From the NCBI GenBank assembly GCA_002364615.1, contig DEYP01000006.1:1-32130 (forward strand): a DNA stretch of 32,130 nucleotides, given 5' to 3'. How positions within the stretch are numbered: position 1 is the first letter of the stretch; the number at the start of each line of letters is the position of its first letter. This DNA is from Arsukibacterium sp. UBA3155. Its GTDB lineage: Bacteria > Pseudomonadota > Gammaproteobacteria > Enterobacterales > Alteromonadaceae. Under the pieces are notes generated by a model. That model was not told the DNA's origin. It did not search any database and saw only the letters and a list, made by a program, of their open reading frames with translations. Of this stretch, positions 7,595 through 15,780 are shown piece by piece. The position numbers were made by a program, and so were the translations under genes.

Positions 7595-9212
7595 GATTGT
7601 GCTCCTTTTGATCGTGACCGCCGTGGTTCATGCCCTGGTGTTCGCTGTGCTCCGGCATCGACATATCACCGTGATCCATACCCTCGTGCTGACCGTGATC
7701 CATTCCTGCAGGCATGGCATCATTGCCTTGCTCATTGGGAATATGCACTTGGGTAATCTGGTATCCACCACTGTTGTTATTGGTGATCTGCACATGCAGG
7801 CGCATTCCCTGTTTGAGCGCATCCATGTCCACAGCCTCAGCGACGGTGAAATCCATGGTCATGGTGGGCCATTGCCAGTCCGGGATGGCCTCGTGCTCCA
7901 GGGTCACCATGCGGTGATCCGGCATCAGGCTGTCGATACGTGCGGCCACCCAGACTGAGCGGGAATCAGCGTCTGCCTTTACATCCATTGATTCGCCTTG
8001 CTGATCGCGCTTGGCCATGCGCTTGAAGTCCGACGTCTTGCTGGATTCCGAGTCGATCAGGAACTGAGCAGAGGTCACAATGCGTTCCCCTTCTTTGAGT
8101 CCCGACTGAATTTCCACCTGCCGCTCGCCCACGCGGCCGACCTCAACGGCCACCGATTTGAATTTGCCATCACCCAGCGCCAACACCACGCGCGCCTGGC
8201 TGCCGGTACGGATCAGCGCTTCCCGCGGGATTAACAGTGCTTCAGCCCCCGCCTGGGTCTCAATGACCATCTGCGCGAACATGCCCGGCTTGAGGAAGTC
8301 GTCCGGGTTGTCGAAATGCACCCGGATTTGCGCGGTACGTGTCTTGGCATTCAAAGACGGATAGACATAGTCCACCTGGCCCAACCAATCCCGACCGGGC
8401 AGGTAATCGAGCCGCATCCGCACCTGGTCGCCGGTCTTGACCAGGCTTGCCTGTCGTTCGAACACCTCACCGATCACCCAGATATGTTCTAGCTGGCCGA
8501 TGCTCATCAGACTCAAGCCAGGCTTGACGAACATGCCCTCACGCACCGCGAGATTGTCCAGTACCCCGGACTGCGGCGCGGCAACGGTGATGGTCTGGCT
8601 GACCTTGCGGGTTTTACGCAGCCGGTCGATATCTGCCTGAGGTACTTGCAATGCCAATAACCGTTCCACGGCAGCGCCGATCAACACCGGATTGTCGCGT
8701 TTCAACGCCAACAACAATTCCTCCTGGGCGTTGACCAGGGTGGGTGAATAGAGGGTGTACAGGGGGTCGCCCTGTCTGACCGGATCCCCGGCGGCCTTGA
8801 CATGGAGCTTCTCGATCCAGCCTTCCACGCGCGGGCTGATATGCACCAGCCGGTTCTCATCGTATTGCACGTAACCGACGGTTTTGACATCCAGATCCAG
8901 AGACCCGGACCCAACCGTGGCGGTGCGCACGCCGAGATTGTTGACGACCTCGGGCGATATCTTGACGGTGCCGGCTTCATCCTCTCCGGCGGATTTCTCG
9001 TACACAGGGATCAGATCCATGCCCATGGGCGATTTGCCAGGCTTGTCGCGCTTGTAGTTGGGATCCATGGGCGCCACCCAGTAAAGTGGCTTGCGTTCAC
9101 CGCCGGTTGCTGTCATATCCCCCTCATCGGGGTTGCCGAGCAGCCAGACGCCGGATGCGCCGAGCAGCGCGCCGACGGCCGTGCCCAGCAAGGTTTTGGT
9201 GAATGTATTCAT
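7587..9212 (-). CDS. cusB: CusB-type adaptor fused to a CusF-like domain and His/Met tail
   Basis: This periplasmic membrane-fusion protein joins CusA to CusC. The 541 aa are longer than a plain CusB (about 400). An N-terminal membrane anchor (about 7-26) is followed by a metal-binding motif (YWVAPMDPN, KPGKSPMGMDLIP, 44-69), the lipoyl/hairpin/barrel region (about 105-390) and a CusF-like domain (about 418-493). In that domain H440, W448, M451 and M453 reproduce the spacing of the CusF Cu(I) site (H36, W44, M47, M49). Residues 500-541 are a tail with repeated MDHG/MNHG units. CusF is usually a separate chaperone, so the fusion delivers copper within one polypeptide. Ribosome site AAGGAG precedes the ATG. 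Confidence 0.93.
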   Translation of the reverse strand: MNTFTKTLLGTAVGALLGASGVWLLGNPDEGDMTATGGERKPLYWVAPMDPNYKRDKPGKSPMGMDLIPVYEKSAGEDEAGTVKISPEVVNNLGVRTATVGSGSLDLDVKTVGYVQYDENRLVHISPRVEGWIEKLHVKAAGDPVRQGDPLYTLYSPTLVNAQEELLLALKRDNPVLIGAAVERLLALQVPQADIDRLRKTRKVSQTITVAAPQSGVLDNLAVREGMFVKPGLSLMSIGQLEHIWVIGEVFERQASLVKTGDQVRMRLDYLPGRDWLGQVDYVYPSLNAKTRTAQIRVHFDNPDDFLKPGMFAQMVIETQAGAEALLIPREALIRTGSQARVVLALGDGKFKSVAVEVGRVGERQVEIQSGLKEGERIVTSAQFLIDSESSKTSDFKRMAKRDQQGESMDVKADADSRSVWVAARIDSLMPDHRMVTLEHEAIPDWQWPTMTMDFTVAEAVDMDALKQGMRLHVQITNNNSGGYQITQVHIPNEQGNDAMPAGMDHGQHEGMDHGDMSMPEHSEHQGMNHGGHDQKEHNHD

Positions 9213-9223
9213 GTTGAACTCCT

Positions 9224-10555
9224 TTAAAACGGTTTCGCCGGCCGTGCATCGTCGAACGACGCCTCGGCGAGCAGGTAATTGATTTGGGCGATGGTCTTCT
9301 GCCGATCCACGGCAATGGCGAGCGCGTCGACCTTGGCATTCAATTCGGCAATGCGAGCACGCACGGCTTCGGCGAAGTCGCCGTCGTCGTTGTTGTAGGC
9401 GGTCAGCGAAGCTTCTGCCTGCTCAGCCATTTGCGGCAGCAGCTGATCGGCGTATAACGCCTGGCGTTCATCAAGACGCGCCAGTTGCACGCTCGCGGTT
9501 TCCAGTTCCGCCATCAGCCGACGACCAAGCAAGTGCTTTTCGGTTTTGATGGCCTCGGTTCGATTGACGGCGGCGCTGACTTCCTTGTCCTGCCGGTTAC
9601 CGGTGAAAATGGGCAGGTCGAAGTTCACGCCAACGGAGAACAGATCGGCCCGGTCGCGCCCCATGGGATCGCTGTCGCGATAGCCGTATTGGGCGGTCAG
9701 GCCCCATTCGGGCTTGTATTTCTGTTTTGCCAGATCCACACCGGTTTGCGTTGCGTCGATACGCTGGTCCAGCGCTCGCAACGCGGGATGATGACGGATC
9801 CATTCGTAGCGCGTATGCTCGCTGGACTGCTTAATGGTCGGTACCGACAGTGGCCTGGAAAGAGACTGTGTCGGTAGTACCGGAGCCAGAGGGACAGTGG
9901 CAGGCGCACCGATCCATTCGGTCAGACGCTTTTGTGCGGCTTGCTGTTGCTGCCTGAGCATCGTCAGTCTGTCTTCGAGACGAGTCAGCTCCAACTGCGC
10001 ACGGATCACGTCCTGCTGACGTGCCCTGCCCAGCGCCGAGGAGTAACCCGCTTTGGCGGCATCCACCAACTGCTCAAACAGTGCGCGATCCTGTTCGATC
10101 AGCCGGATACTCTCCTGAGCTTTGAAGGCCTCCAGCCACAACTGGCTGACCATAGCGCTTACCTTGGCCTTGCGATCCAACCTTAGCAGTGGATGTTGCT
10201 CGGCTAGTTGCTGCTTTTGATGCTGGGCGAGCGCAAGGCTATCGCCCCGTGGAAACATCTGGCTGACCCCTACCGACAACTGGGTCATGGCTTCCTGGTT
10301 CAAATCGAAAGTGTCCACGGGGAAATTGCCCGCCATCAAGCTCACTCGTGGGTCCGGTAAAGTCGCCGCGGCTATCGCTTCATCATTGAGAGCTTCCTGA
10401 GTGAACTGGCTTCCCGTAAGCCAGGGATCAGCATCTACGGCAAGTGCAACCGCCTGCTCCAACTTCAGTGGCTCAGGAAACGTCTGAGCATACCCAATAA
10501 CATTGCTGACGCTTAGCGACAAAACGACAAAGAAAGTAACATTTGACAAGTTCAT
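9224..10555 (-). CDS. cusC: CusC/CzcC-type outer-membrane efflux factor
   Basis: This is a TolC-like trimeric outer-membrane channel for the Cus pump. The ATG at 10555 is chosen because GGAGG lies 5 bases upstream; an upstream TTG gives four extra residues and would consume that site. The 443-aa product has a signal peptide (to about residue 23) without a lipobox Cys, unlike E. coli CusC. It contains two repeats of the outer-membrane efflux domain, beginning LKLEQAVALAVDADPWL and, in the second half, the RYEWIRHHPALRALDQRIDA region. Long Ala/Gln/Glu-rich helices typical of the periplasmic tunnel are evident. The gene ends 11 bp before cusB. Confidence 0.9.
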   Translation of the reverse strand: MNLSNVTFFVVLSLSVSNVIGYAQTFPEPLKLEQAVALAVDADPWLTGSQFTQEALNDEAIAAATLPDPRVSLMAGNFPVDTFDLNQEAMTQLSVGVSQMFPRGDSLALAQHQKQQLAEQHPLLRLDRKAKVSAMVSQLWLEAFKAQESIRLIEQDRALFEQLVDAAKAGYSSALGRARQQDVIRAQLELTRLEDRLTMLRQQQQAAQKRLTEWIGAPATVPLAPVLPTQSLSRPLSVPTIKQSSEHTRYEWIRHHPALRALDQRIDATQTGVDLAKQKYKPEWGLTAQYGYRDSDPMGRDRADLFSVGVNFDLPIFTGNRQDKEVSAAVNRTEAIKTEKHLLGRRLMAELETASVQLARLDERQALYADQLLPQMAEQAEASLTAYNNDDGDFAEAVRARIAELNAKVDALAIAVDRQKTIAQINYLLAEASFDDARPAKPF

Positions 10556-10679
10556 TAGTGCCTCCAAAACAATTTAACAAAAAGCAAACTAACCACTAAC
10601 GAAGCGACATGCTCTCATTATTAGTGTTAGCAAAATACTTTGCAGTATGCCTTTCTCAAACGTATTAAAATCAAGTGAT

Positions 10680-11063
10680 TTAGGTTATTGGCGGTCTTAA
10701 TAGCGGAAAATAAGGTGATGGAGGAACTGCTTTATTATCAGCAAAATAAGTTGTGACCGACGTAAATTGCTGGGTGAGCATGCTTACTGGCGGCGGGGAA
10801 ATTAGCGGAATACCACTAATCATGCAATTTGCATCAAGTTGGCAATCTGTACAACAACCTCGCTCAGACTGGTTGATTAAAAGGTTGTGAAGGATAGCCG
10901 AATGCTCTGATTCAGCTTGGTGTTGAGAGGTTGTAGTGGTGTGCACTATCTGCTCAGGAAACATAGTACACGAATCAAAGCCATTGGCTAACGCTTCCCT
11001 GGTAAGGAAAGTGATTAATATTAGCCAAAAAAACCATGAAGCTTTACGCAAAACGTTTCTCAC
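10680..11063 (-). CDS. small secreted Cys-rich protein at the head of the cus operon
   Basis: This 127-aa protein has an N-terminal hydrophobic signal (about 8-26, ending EALA) and a central motif GCCTDCQLDANC. The Pro-rich C-terminus closes with LLRPPIT. It looks like the DUF2946-type or CopL-like small periplasmic proteins often found before cus/czc genes. Family assignment rests on shape and position, and no function is established from sequence. The Cys cluster and scattered His could bind copper. The frame begins with GTG directly behind an AT-rich TATTAT segment and has no clear ribosome site. The start is therefore uncertain, and a leaderless or internal start is possible. It ends 124 bp before cusC. 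Confidence 0.6.
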   Translation of the reverse strand: MRNVLRKASWFFWLILITFLTREALANGFDSCTMFPEQIVHTTTTSQHQAESEHSAILHNLLINQSERGCCTDCQLDANCMISGIPLISPPPVSMLTQQFTSVTTYFADNKAVPPSPYFPLLRPPIT

Positions 11064-11266
11064 TTATAATATGTTTGTACTAATATCAGCGTACCCAATT
11101 TCACAAAAGAATTGATATGCAAGCCTGTCCATTTTGTGTTGACGGCTTTATGTGGCGACTCAGGGCCCATCAATTATAACTTATAAATTATAGATGGCGT
11201 ATCACCAAATTGATTTTGCCTACGCCGGCGTGATGTTTAAGATCACGCATCTTTAAATTTTAACGT
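11064..11266. other. intergenic region between copper ATPase gene and cus operon
   Basis: This stretch must hold the promoter of the small secreted protein/cus operon. No box of the CATGACA-N4-TGTAAT type is present. A plus-strand TTTACG-N16-TATAAT promoter-like pair (TATAAT about 11066-11071) precedes a 20-codon frame at 11117-11179 (MQACPFCVDGFMWRLRAHQL). An inverted repeat GCGTGAT/ATCACGC (11228-11234/11242-11248) lies 19 bp past the ATPase stop and may be a weak terminator for it. Confidence 0.4.
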
Positions 11267-13546
11267 TCAAGACATTATTTTTCGTTTAAATTGCTGTTTT
11301 AGCAGTAATGAATTACCAATTACTGATAATGAACTGGCGGTCATTGCCACGACCCCAATCATTGGGTGTAGTAAACCAATCGCAGCAATCGGGATAGCTG
11401 CAATGTTATAGGCACTGGCCCAAATCAAATTTTGCACAATCTTATTAAAGGTCGCTTTTGATAGATGCATTGCATCAACCACGCCAGTCAATTCGCCCCG
11501 CACCAGGGTTACGTCGGCTGCCTCTATAGCGACATCAGCCCCTGCACCAATAGCAATGCCGACGTTAGCTTGTTTTAGCGCCGGCGCATCATTAATGCCA
11601 TCTCCGACCATGGCCACATAGTTGCCATATTTTTTTTGAAGTTCGCGCACCGCATCGACTTTGCCGGCGGGCAACACACCCGCCTGCACTTCATCGATGC
11701 CAACCTCATTAGCCACAGCGCGTGCCGCACGTTCATTATCGCCAGTGATCATCACCACATGCAGGCCCAGCTCATGCATGCCACGAATGGCAGCAACTGA
11801 CTCCCTCTTAATGGTATCGGCCACGGCGACAACACCACAGGCTTTACCGTCAACCGCAACCAGCACAGCGGTGCGGCCACGCCCTTCCAGCTCATCTAAC
11901 TCTTGATCCAGCGCTTGGAGGCCTATGACGCCCTCTTCATCGAGCAATTTGCGGTTTCCGATCAGTACAAAAGCACCCGCAACCATACCAGACACTCCTC
12001 GGGCGCCGGTAGAGCGAAATTCAGTAACCTCGCCAGGTTTTACATTGCGTTCGCGTGCACCCTCAACAATCGCCCGGGCAATTGGGTGTTCCGACGCATT
12101 TTCAACCGTAGCGGCCCATTGCAACAATTGTTGCTCGGTCACACCATCAGCGGTTGTCAATTCGGTCAGTTTGGGTTCACCACGGGTAATAGTGCCGGTT
12201 TTATCCAGTACTATCACTCTAATGTCTTTAAAGGTCTGAATCGCTTCACCGGATCGAATCAAAATGCCTCGTTCTGCGCCAATCCCTGAGCCAACCATTA
12301 ACGCTGTCGGGGTAGCCAGGCCTAACGCACAAGGGCAAGCAATAACCAATACGGCAATGGCCGATAGTATCGCCAACACTGTCGTGCTTGCACTTGGGTC
12401 GACCCAGGGTAGAAAACCGGCCCCCCACTCCAGCATAGGCCGCAAGCTATCAGCAGCCAATAACCAAACAATCAGGCTGCCAAGCGAAATAAATAACACG
12501 ATAGGAACAAAGCGGCCCGTCATGCGGTCTGCAAATTCCTGAATAGGCACCCTCGAGCCCTGAGCCTGCTCCACTAATTTAATAACCTGAGATAAGAACG
12601 TATCGCCGCCCACCTTGGTGACTTTTACCCGCAATCGACCTTCTTTATTAATAGTAGCACCGATGACATTATCGCCTGCTGCCTTATACACCGGCACTGA
12701 TTCACCAGTGGCTATAGATTCGTCCAGATGGCTCTCTCCATCCAGTACTTCGCCGTCTGTTGGCACTTTATCACCAGGACGGATGAGCATCACATCGCCA
12801 GGTTTTAACTCCTTGACCGGTATCTCCAGCTCTGCGCCGTCTCGTTCTATACGGGCGATTTTAGCGCCCATAGTCAATAGCTTACGGATAGCCTGAGAGG
12901 CTCGGCCCTTCGCCTTGGCTTCCAGAAAACGTCCCAGCAAGTGAAAGGTCATGATGGTGGCAGCCATTTCGATAAAAGAAGTCATACTATAAAAAAAGCC
13001 GACCAGGCCAATCAGATAAGGCGGAATTGAGCCAAGTGAAATCAGCACGTCCATATTAAACGTGCGGTTGGTCAGTGAGCGCCAGGTAGAATTATGAGTT
13101 GCCGCACCGCCAAACAAAAATACCACAGGAAAAGCCAGCAGCGCGACAATAGCCAGGTATCCAGGAATGGGTTGCCAGAACATATGAGGCAACATCAGTA
13201 GCATAATCATGGCGGTAGGGAGCCCGGCTATCCAAAGTCGTTTGTGGGCTTGGGTTAAATACGCTGCGTCAATTTCAGCGTCGTGACCGGTGTCAGCATC
13301 ATCGTCAGCGGACACTTGTGCCACATCGTAGCCTGCTTTTTCGACGGCAGCGCGGATATCATTCAGAGTTAATACCTTTGCGTTATAGCTGAGGTGCACG
13401 CGATGCGCTGCAATATTAGTGCTAATCTCACCAATACCTTTTAGCCGCTTCAAAGATGTTTTCACAATCCCGGCGCAGTGATCCGATCCCATGCCCGGCA
13501 CCGTTAGCCGTGCCTGACTTCTTTTTTCCAGTGCTGCACTGCTCAT
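11267..13546 (-). CDS. copA: copper-exporting P1B-type ATPase
   Basis: This inner-membrane ATPase pumps Cu(I) from cytoplasm to periplasm. The 759 aa contain one N-terminal HMA-fold domain (about 11-77), the actuator motif TGES (280-283) and the transmembrane metal motif CPC (404-406). They also contain the phosphorylation motif DKTGT (448-452), the P1B-specific HP (487-488) and GDGIND (648-653). YN (713-714) and MxxSS (735-739) in the last helices define the Cu(I)/Ag(I) subgroup. The HMA motif is degenerate: GMGSDHC has Ser in place of the first Cys of GMxCxxC, leaving C24 alone. It is downstream of the DUF2933 and helical-bundle genes in the same direction. Confidence 0.95.
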   Translation of the reverse strand: MSSAALEKRSQARLTVPGMGSDHCAGIVKTSLKRLKGIGEISTNIAAHRVHLSYNAKVLTLNDIRAAVEKAGYDVAQVSADDDADTGHDAEIDAAYLTQAHKRLWIAGLPTAMIMLLMLPHMFWQPIPGYLAIVALLAFPVVFLFGGAATHNSTWRSLTNRTFNMDVLISLGSIPPYLIGLVGFFYSMTSFIEMAATIMTFHLLGRFLEAKAKGRASQAIRKLLTMGAKIARIERDGAELEIPVKELKPGDVMLIRPGDKVPTDGEVLDGESHLDESIATGESVPVYKAAGDNVIGATINKEGRLRVKVTKVGGDTFLSQVIKLVEQAQGSRVPIQEFADRMTGRFVPIVLFISLGSLIVWLLAADSLRPMLEWGAGFLPWVDPSASTTVLAILSAIAVLVIACPCALGLATPTALMVGSGIGAERGILIRSGEAIQTFKDIRVIVLDKTGTITRGEPKLTELTTADGVTEQQLLQWAATVENASEHPIARAIVEGARERNVKPGEVTEFRSTGARGVSGMVAGAFVLIGNRKLLDEEGVIGLQALDQELDELEGRGRTAVLVAVDGKACGVVAVADTIKRESVAAIRGMHELGLHVVMITGDNERAARAVANEVGIDEVQAGVLPAGKVDAVRELQKKYGNYVAMVGDGINDAPALKQANVGIAIGAGADVAIEAADVTLVRGELTGVVDAMHLSKATFNKIVQNLIWASAYNIAAIPIAAIGLLHPMIGVVAMTASSLSVIGNSLLLKQQFKRKIMS

Positions 13547-13630
13547 GACGTTTCCTTCAGAGGTGACTAAAAATTAACCTAGCTAAAACTTCAAGATTAG
13601 CATTCCAAACCTAAACGAAAAGGTGGTTAG

Positions 13631-14089
13631 TTACAGATCGCTCATTCGGCCAGTCTGCCTGGACAGCCGCATGGCTTCATGCTCTTCCATTGCCAGTAAC
13701 GAACCCAGCAATGCTTTCGCTTCAGGAATATCAGCCCTCGCTTCAATATCCCGGTAAAGCTCTATAACCTGTTGATGATAATCAAATACCTCGTTACAGA
13801 TTTCATCAAAACCAAGGCTTGCATAGTGGCTATCACAAGTTCGGTGTGACTGTATGGGCTGATGGCAAAGATAGTCATAAATGTAAGTTTTCAGAACTTT
13901 AGGTGCAGCCTGCTGTTCGAATAATTTCAGCATATGCTCAATTTTTGCTTCATGCTCAGCCAGGTAGTCAAGCAATATTCTGGCCTGCTGTTGTTCATTC
14001 TTAGTAGCACAGTGAGCAAGACACAATGCCAAGTGTTGATGCAGCTGACGGGTCCATTCTATCAGGTCTGAAAAGGTTTTAATTTCCAT
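13631..14089 (-). CDS. helical-bundle protein of copper clusters, function unknown
   Basis: The ATG at 14089 (MEIKTFSDLIEW) is chosen because GAGG lies about 7 bases upstream and the upstream extension overlaps the previous gene. The 152-aa product is predicted almost entirely helical, soluble and without signal peptide. It is rich in His, Cys and Glu in helical contexts (LHQHLALCLAHC, HEAKIEHMLKLFE, FDYHQQVIELY, LAMEEHEAMRL). The spacing of His and Glu in a four-helix pattern recalls ferritin-like or hemerythrin-like folds, but no canonical motif is complete. Homologues beside CopA ATPases are, as I recall, often mislabelled ATPase; no nucleotide-binding motif is visible. It sits between the DUF2933 and ATPase genes and may handle or sense cytoplasmic copper (inference). 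Confidence 0.65.
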   Translation of the reverse strand: MEIKTFSDLIEWTRQLHQHLALCLAHCATKNEQQQARILLDYLAEHEAKIEHMLKLFEQQAAPKVLKTYIYDYLCHQPIQSHRTCDSHYASLGFDEICNEVFDYHQQVIELYRDIEARADIPEAKALLGSLLAMEEHEAMRLSRQTGRMSDL

Positions 14090-14132
14090 GTCGTGCGCCT
14101 CACAATTACTGCTCAAGCTTAAAGTTAATAAA

Positions 14133-14414
14133 TCATTGCTGCGGTTTAGAATGTTGAGAACACTGTTTTTTTCCTTCTTCAAGCCCCCGATGATAAGCCT
14201 CGTTTGAATCCGGGGAAGTATTGTTTTGATTAGATCCACTATGGCTCTTGTGCATAAAAACGTGCATCAGCGGGCATAGCAATAAAATAAGATAGGGTAA
14301 ATAAGGCAAAAAGTGACTACCATGCTCGACAAATAGGAAATACAGTGCTGATGCAACTAAAAACAGTACAATGAGACCATGAAGACTGAGCCAATTTGTT
14401 GATCTTGCTGACAT
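14133..14414 (-). CDS. DUF2933-type small membrane protein
   Basis: This 93-aa protein has two hydrophobic segments (about 10-27 and 35-52), the second ending in CPLMHVFMHKSH, the DUF2933 signature. The hydrophilic C-terminus is rich in Ser, Asn and His. The ATG at 14414 has AGGAG 7 bases upstream; an ATG 15 bases earlier would overlap that site. Met and His at the membrane edge could coordinate copper. Genes of this family commonly accompany copper ATPases and RND pumps, but the function is not established. It is the first gene of the DUF2933-helical protein-ATPase unit, 43 bp before the next start. Confidence 0.75.
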   Translation of the reverse strand: MSARSTNWLSLHGLIVLFLVASALYFLFVEHGSHFLPYLPYLILLLCPLMHVFMHKSHSGSNQNNTSPDSNEAYHRGLEEGKKQCSQHSKPQQ

Positions 14415-14702
14415 GAAATAACTCCTCATAAGTTTTAGAGAGACAAGTACGTAAAAAATTTTGAATTTTTCACATCCATCCTACAGATCAAACATTCAAT
14501 ATTTGTCAGACTAACAAACAGGAGTATAAACCTGAATGTGGCTAAAAAATTGATCTAAAACAAAGGGACGCTCCTTGGCAAAACTATTTTTTACAAAGAC
14601 ATCAACCCGAGCAAACAGCGCGTAGATATAGAAAGCCATTCTGGTAGCACTGGATGAAACAGATTACCCCGCTACACCTGTTGCATCTGGCCAATGTGCA
14701 TA
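14415..14702. other. intergenic region with a small open frame
   Basis: This region lies between the end of the cop operon and the DUF2933 gene. It should hold the latter's promoter, but I see no convincing -35/-10 pair. On the minus strand, 14511-14639 encodes a possible 42-aa peptide beginning MAFYIYALFARVDVF. It has no ribosome site and no recognised relative and may be chance or a gene remnant. No strong terminator hairpin follows the DUF411 gene. Confidence 0.35.
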
Positions 14703-15230
14703 CTACTGCTGGCTGGCTGCACTGACATGAACATACACGCTACTGCTGCCATCCTTCATCAACATGATGATGTCATACGGCATAAAGCTATCACCTACTT
14801 CCATTCCCGGAGAACCCATTGGCATAGCGGGTACGGTGAGGCCAAGCGCGTCGGGATGTGACTCAGCTAAAAATTGCCTGATATACCTGGCAGGAATATG
14901 GCCCTCAAACACAAAGCCCTGTTCTGAAACGGCCGTATGGCAGGAATAATGTTCAGGCTTAATGCCATAGCGTTTTTTTATGCCTGTTAAATCATCATAA
15001 TTCTCTGCAGCAGACACGATATTGTTCTGTTCCAGATGCGATATCCATTTTTTACAGCAACCGCAACTGGGTGTTTTGTATATCGTTAATGTGATTGCTG
15101 GCAAAACACTGTCGGTTACCGGCGCTGAAACCTGCGCTACTTTATCTACTGCTGGATCTACTGCAGGTTCGGTGCAAGCCACCAATAACAGCGGCACCAA
15201 CAGCATTAGCGAAGTAATTTTGATTGTCAT
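14703..15230 (-). CDS. DUF411 metal-binding lipoprotein
   Basis: The ATG at 15230 has AAAGGAG about 7 bases upstream; the longer frame overlaps the previous gene. The 175-aa product has a lipoprotein signal peptide with lipobox LLVAC (C19). A DUF411 domain follows: ITLTIYKTPSCGCCKKW with C56, C58 and C59, then a conserved HYSCHTA and the HIPARYIRQFL segment. DUF411 proteins are thioredoxin-like metal-binding proteins found in copper and silver loci. The Cys triplet probably binds Cu(I). Anchored to a membrane in the periplasm, it would act as a copper scavenger. It is the last gene of the cop operon, 25 bp after the SnoaL-like gene. Confidence 0.88.
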   Translation of the reverse strand: MTIKITSLMLLVPLLLVACTEPAVDPAVDKVAQVSAPVTDSVLPAITLTIYKTPSCGCCKKWISHLEQNNIVSAAENYDDLTGIKKRYGIKPEHYSCHTAVSEQGFVFEGHIPARYIRQFLAESHPDALGLTVPAMPMGSPGMEVGDSFMPYDIIMLMKDGSSSVYVHVSAASQQ

Positions 15231-15255
15231 CCGTAGTCTCCTTTGCTGGTCGCTG

Positions 15256-15741
15256 TTATCGCGACCAATGTATATGTACAATGCGCCAGCCTTTTTCATT
15301 CTTCACCAGTACCAATGTTTCTTTACCAGTGTAATCAATCACTTTTCCTTTATATTCGCCGGACATTTTTGTTCTGCTTACCGAATACGCGACATCACCT
15401 TGCACGACGGTATGATGTTCAATTACCTCGCCTTTGACCGCGGCCAGAAATTTCATATCCGACAACATATGATGACTGGCATATTCATCGGCAGAGCGCT
15501 CTACACCGCCACCTTCAATAATCAGGACATTGTCTGCCAAGCTTGAACGGGCAACGGCAGCTTTGCCTTGCTGCAAGGCTTTGTGAAAAGCTTTTACGAC
15601 CTGCGCAGCGGCGGACGTTTCGCCTGTAAACATCTCAGTAGCATTCGGTTTTTCAGTGCCATGTGCGACAACGATAACCGGCAGCATAAGTAGAGAAAAC
15701 AGGGATGCGACAGTTAACGCATTTAAGTTTTTGAATAACAT
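15256..15741 (-). CDS. secreted SnoaL/NTF2-like protein (DUF4440-type)
   Basis: This 161-aa protein has a signal peptide ending VVAHG (about residue 26). The rest has the NTF2-like alpha+beta pattern: a first helix VVKAFHKALQQGK, then DNVLIIEGGGVERSADEYASHHM. A strand series ending GWRIVHIHWSR is characteristic of the SnoaL/DUF4440 superfamily. Ribosome site AAGGA precedes the ATG. Proteins of this kind turn up repeatedly in copper-resistance operons with unknown role. His and Met are frequent (HH near 90, HIHW at the end), but no defined metal motif is present. It lies 39 bp after copD. Confidence 0.8.
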   Translation of the reverse strand: MLFKNLNALTVASLFSLLMLPVIVVAHGTEKPNATEMFTGETSAAAQVVKAFHKALQQGKAAVARSSLADNVLIIEGGGVERSADEYASHHMLSDMKFLAAVKGEVIEHHTVVQGDVAYSVSRTKMSGEYKGKVIDYTGKETLVLVKNEKGWRIVHIHWSR

Positions 15742-15780
15742 GCCATATATCCTTTTATTCTATAAATTTCAGTTGGATGG

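Noticed and set aside
10596-10640. Inverted repeat-like CACTAAC / TTAGTG upstream of cusC as a metal-regulator operator
   Set aside because: Short, imperfect and unlike known CusR, CueR or Fur sites.
13547-13630. CueR/MerR-type promoter before the copper ATPase
   Set aside because: No 19-bp-spaced -35/-10 pair with the expected dyad could be found.
14494-14509. A third copper-type box before the DUF2933 gene (TGACAAATATTGAAT on the minus strand)
   Set aside because: Only one half-site agrees with the other two boxes and no -10 lies at the 31-bp spacing.
14511-14639. 42-aa minus-strand frame between the cop operon and the DUF2933 gene
   Set aside because: It reads plausibly but has no ribosome site and no known relative. 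Not listed as a gene.
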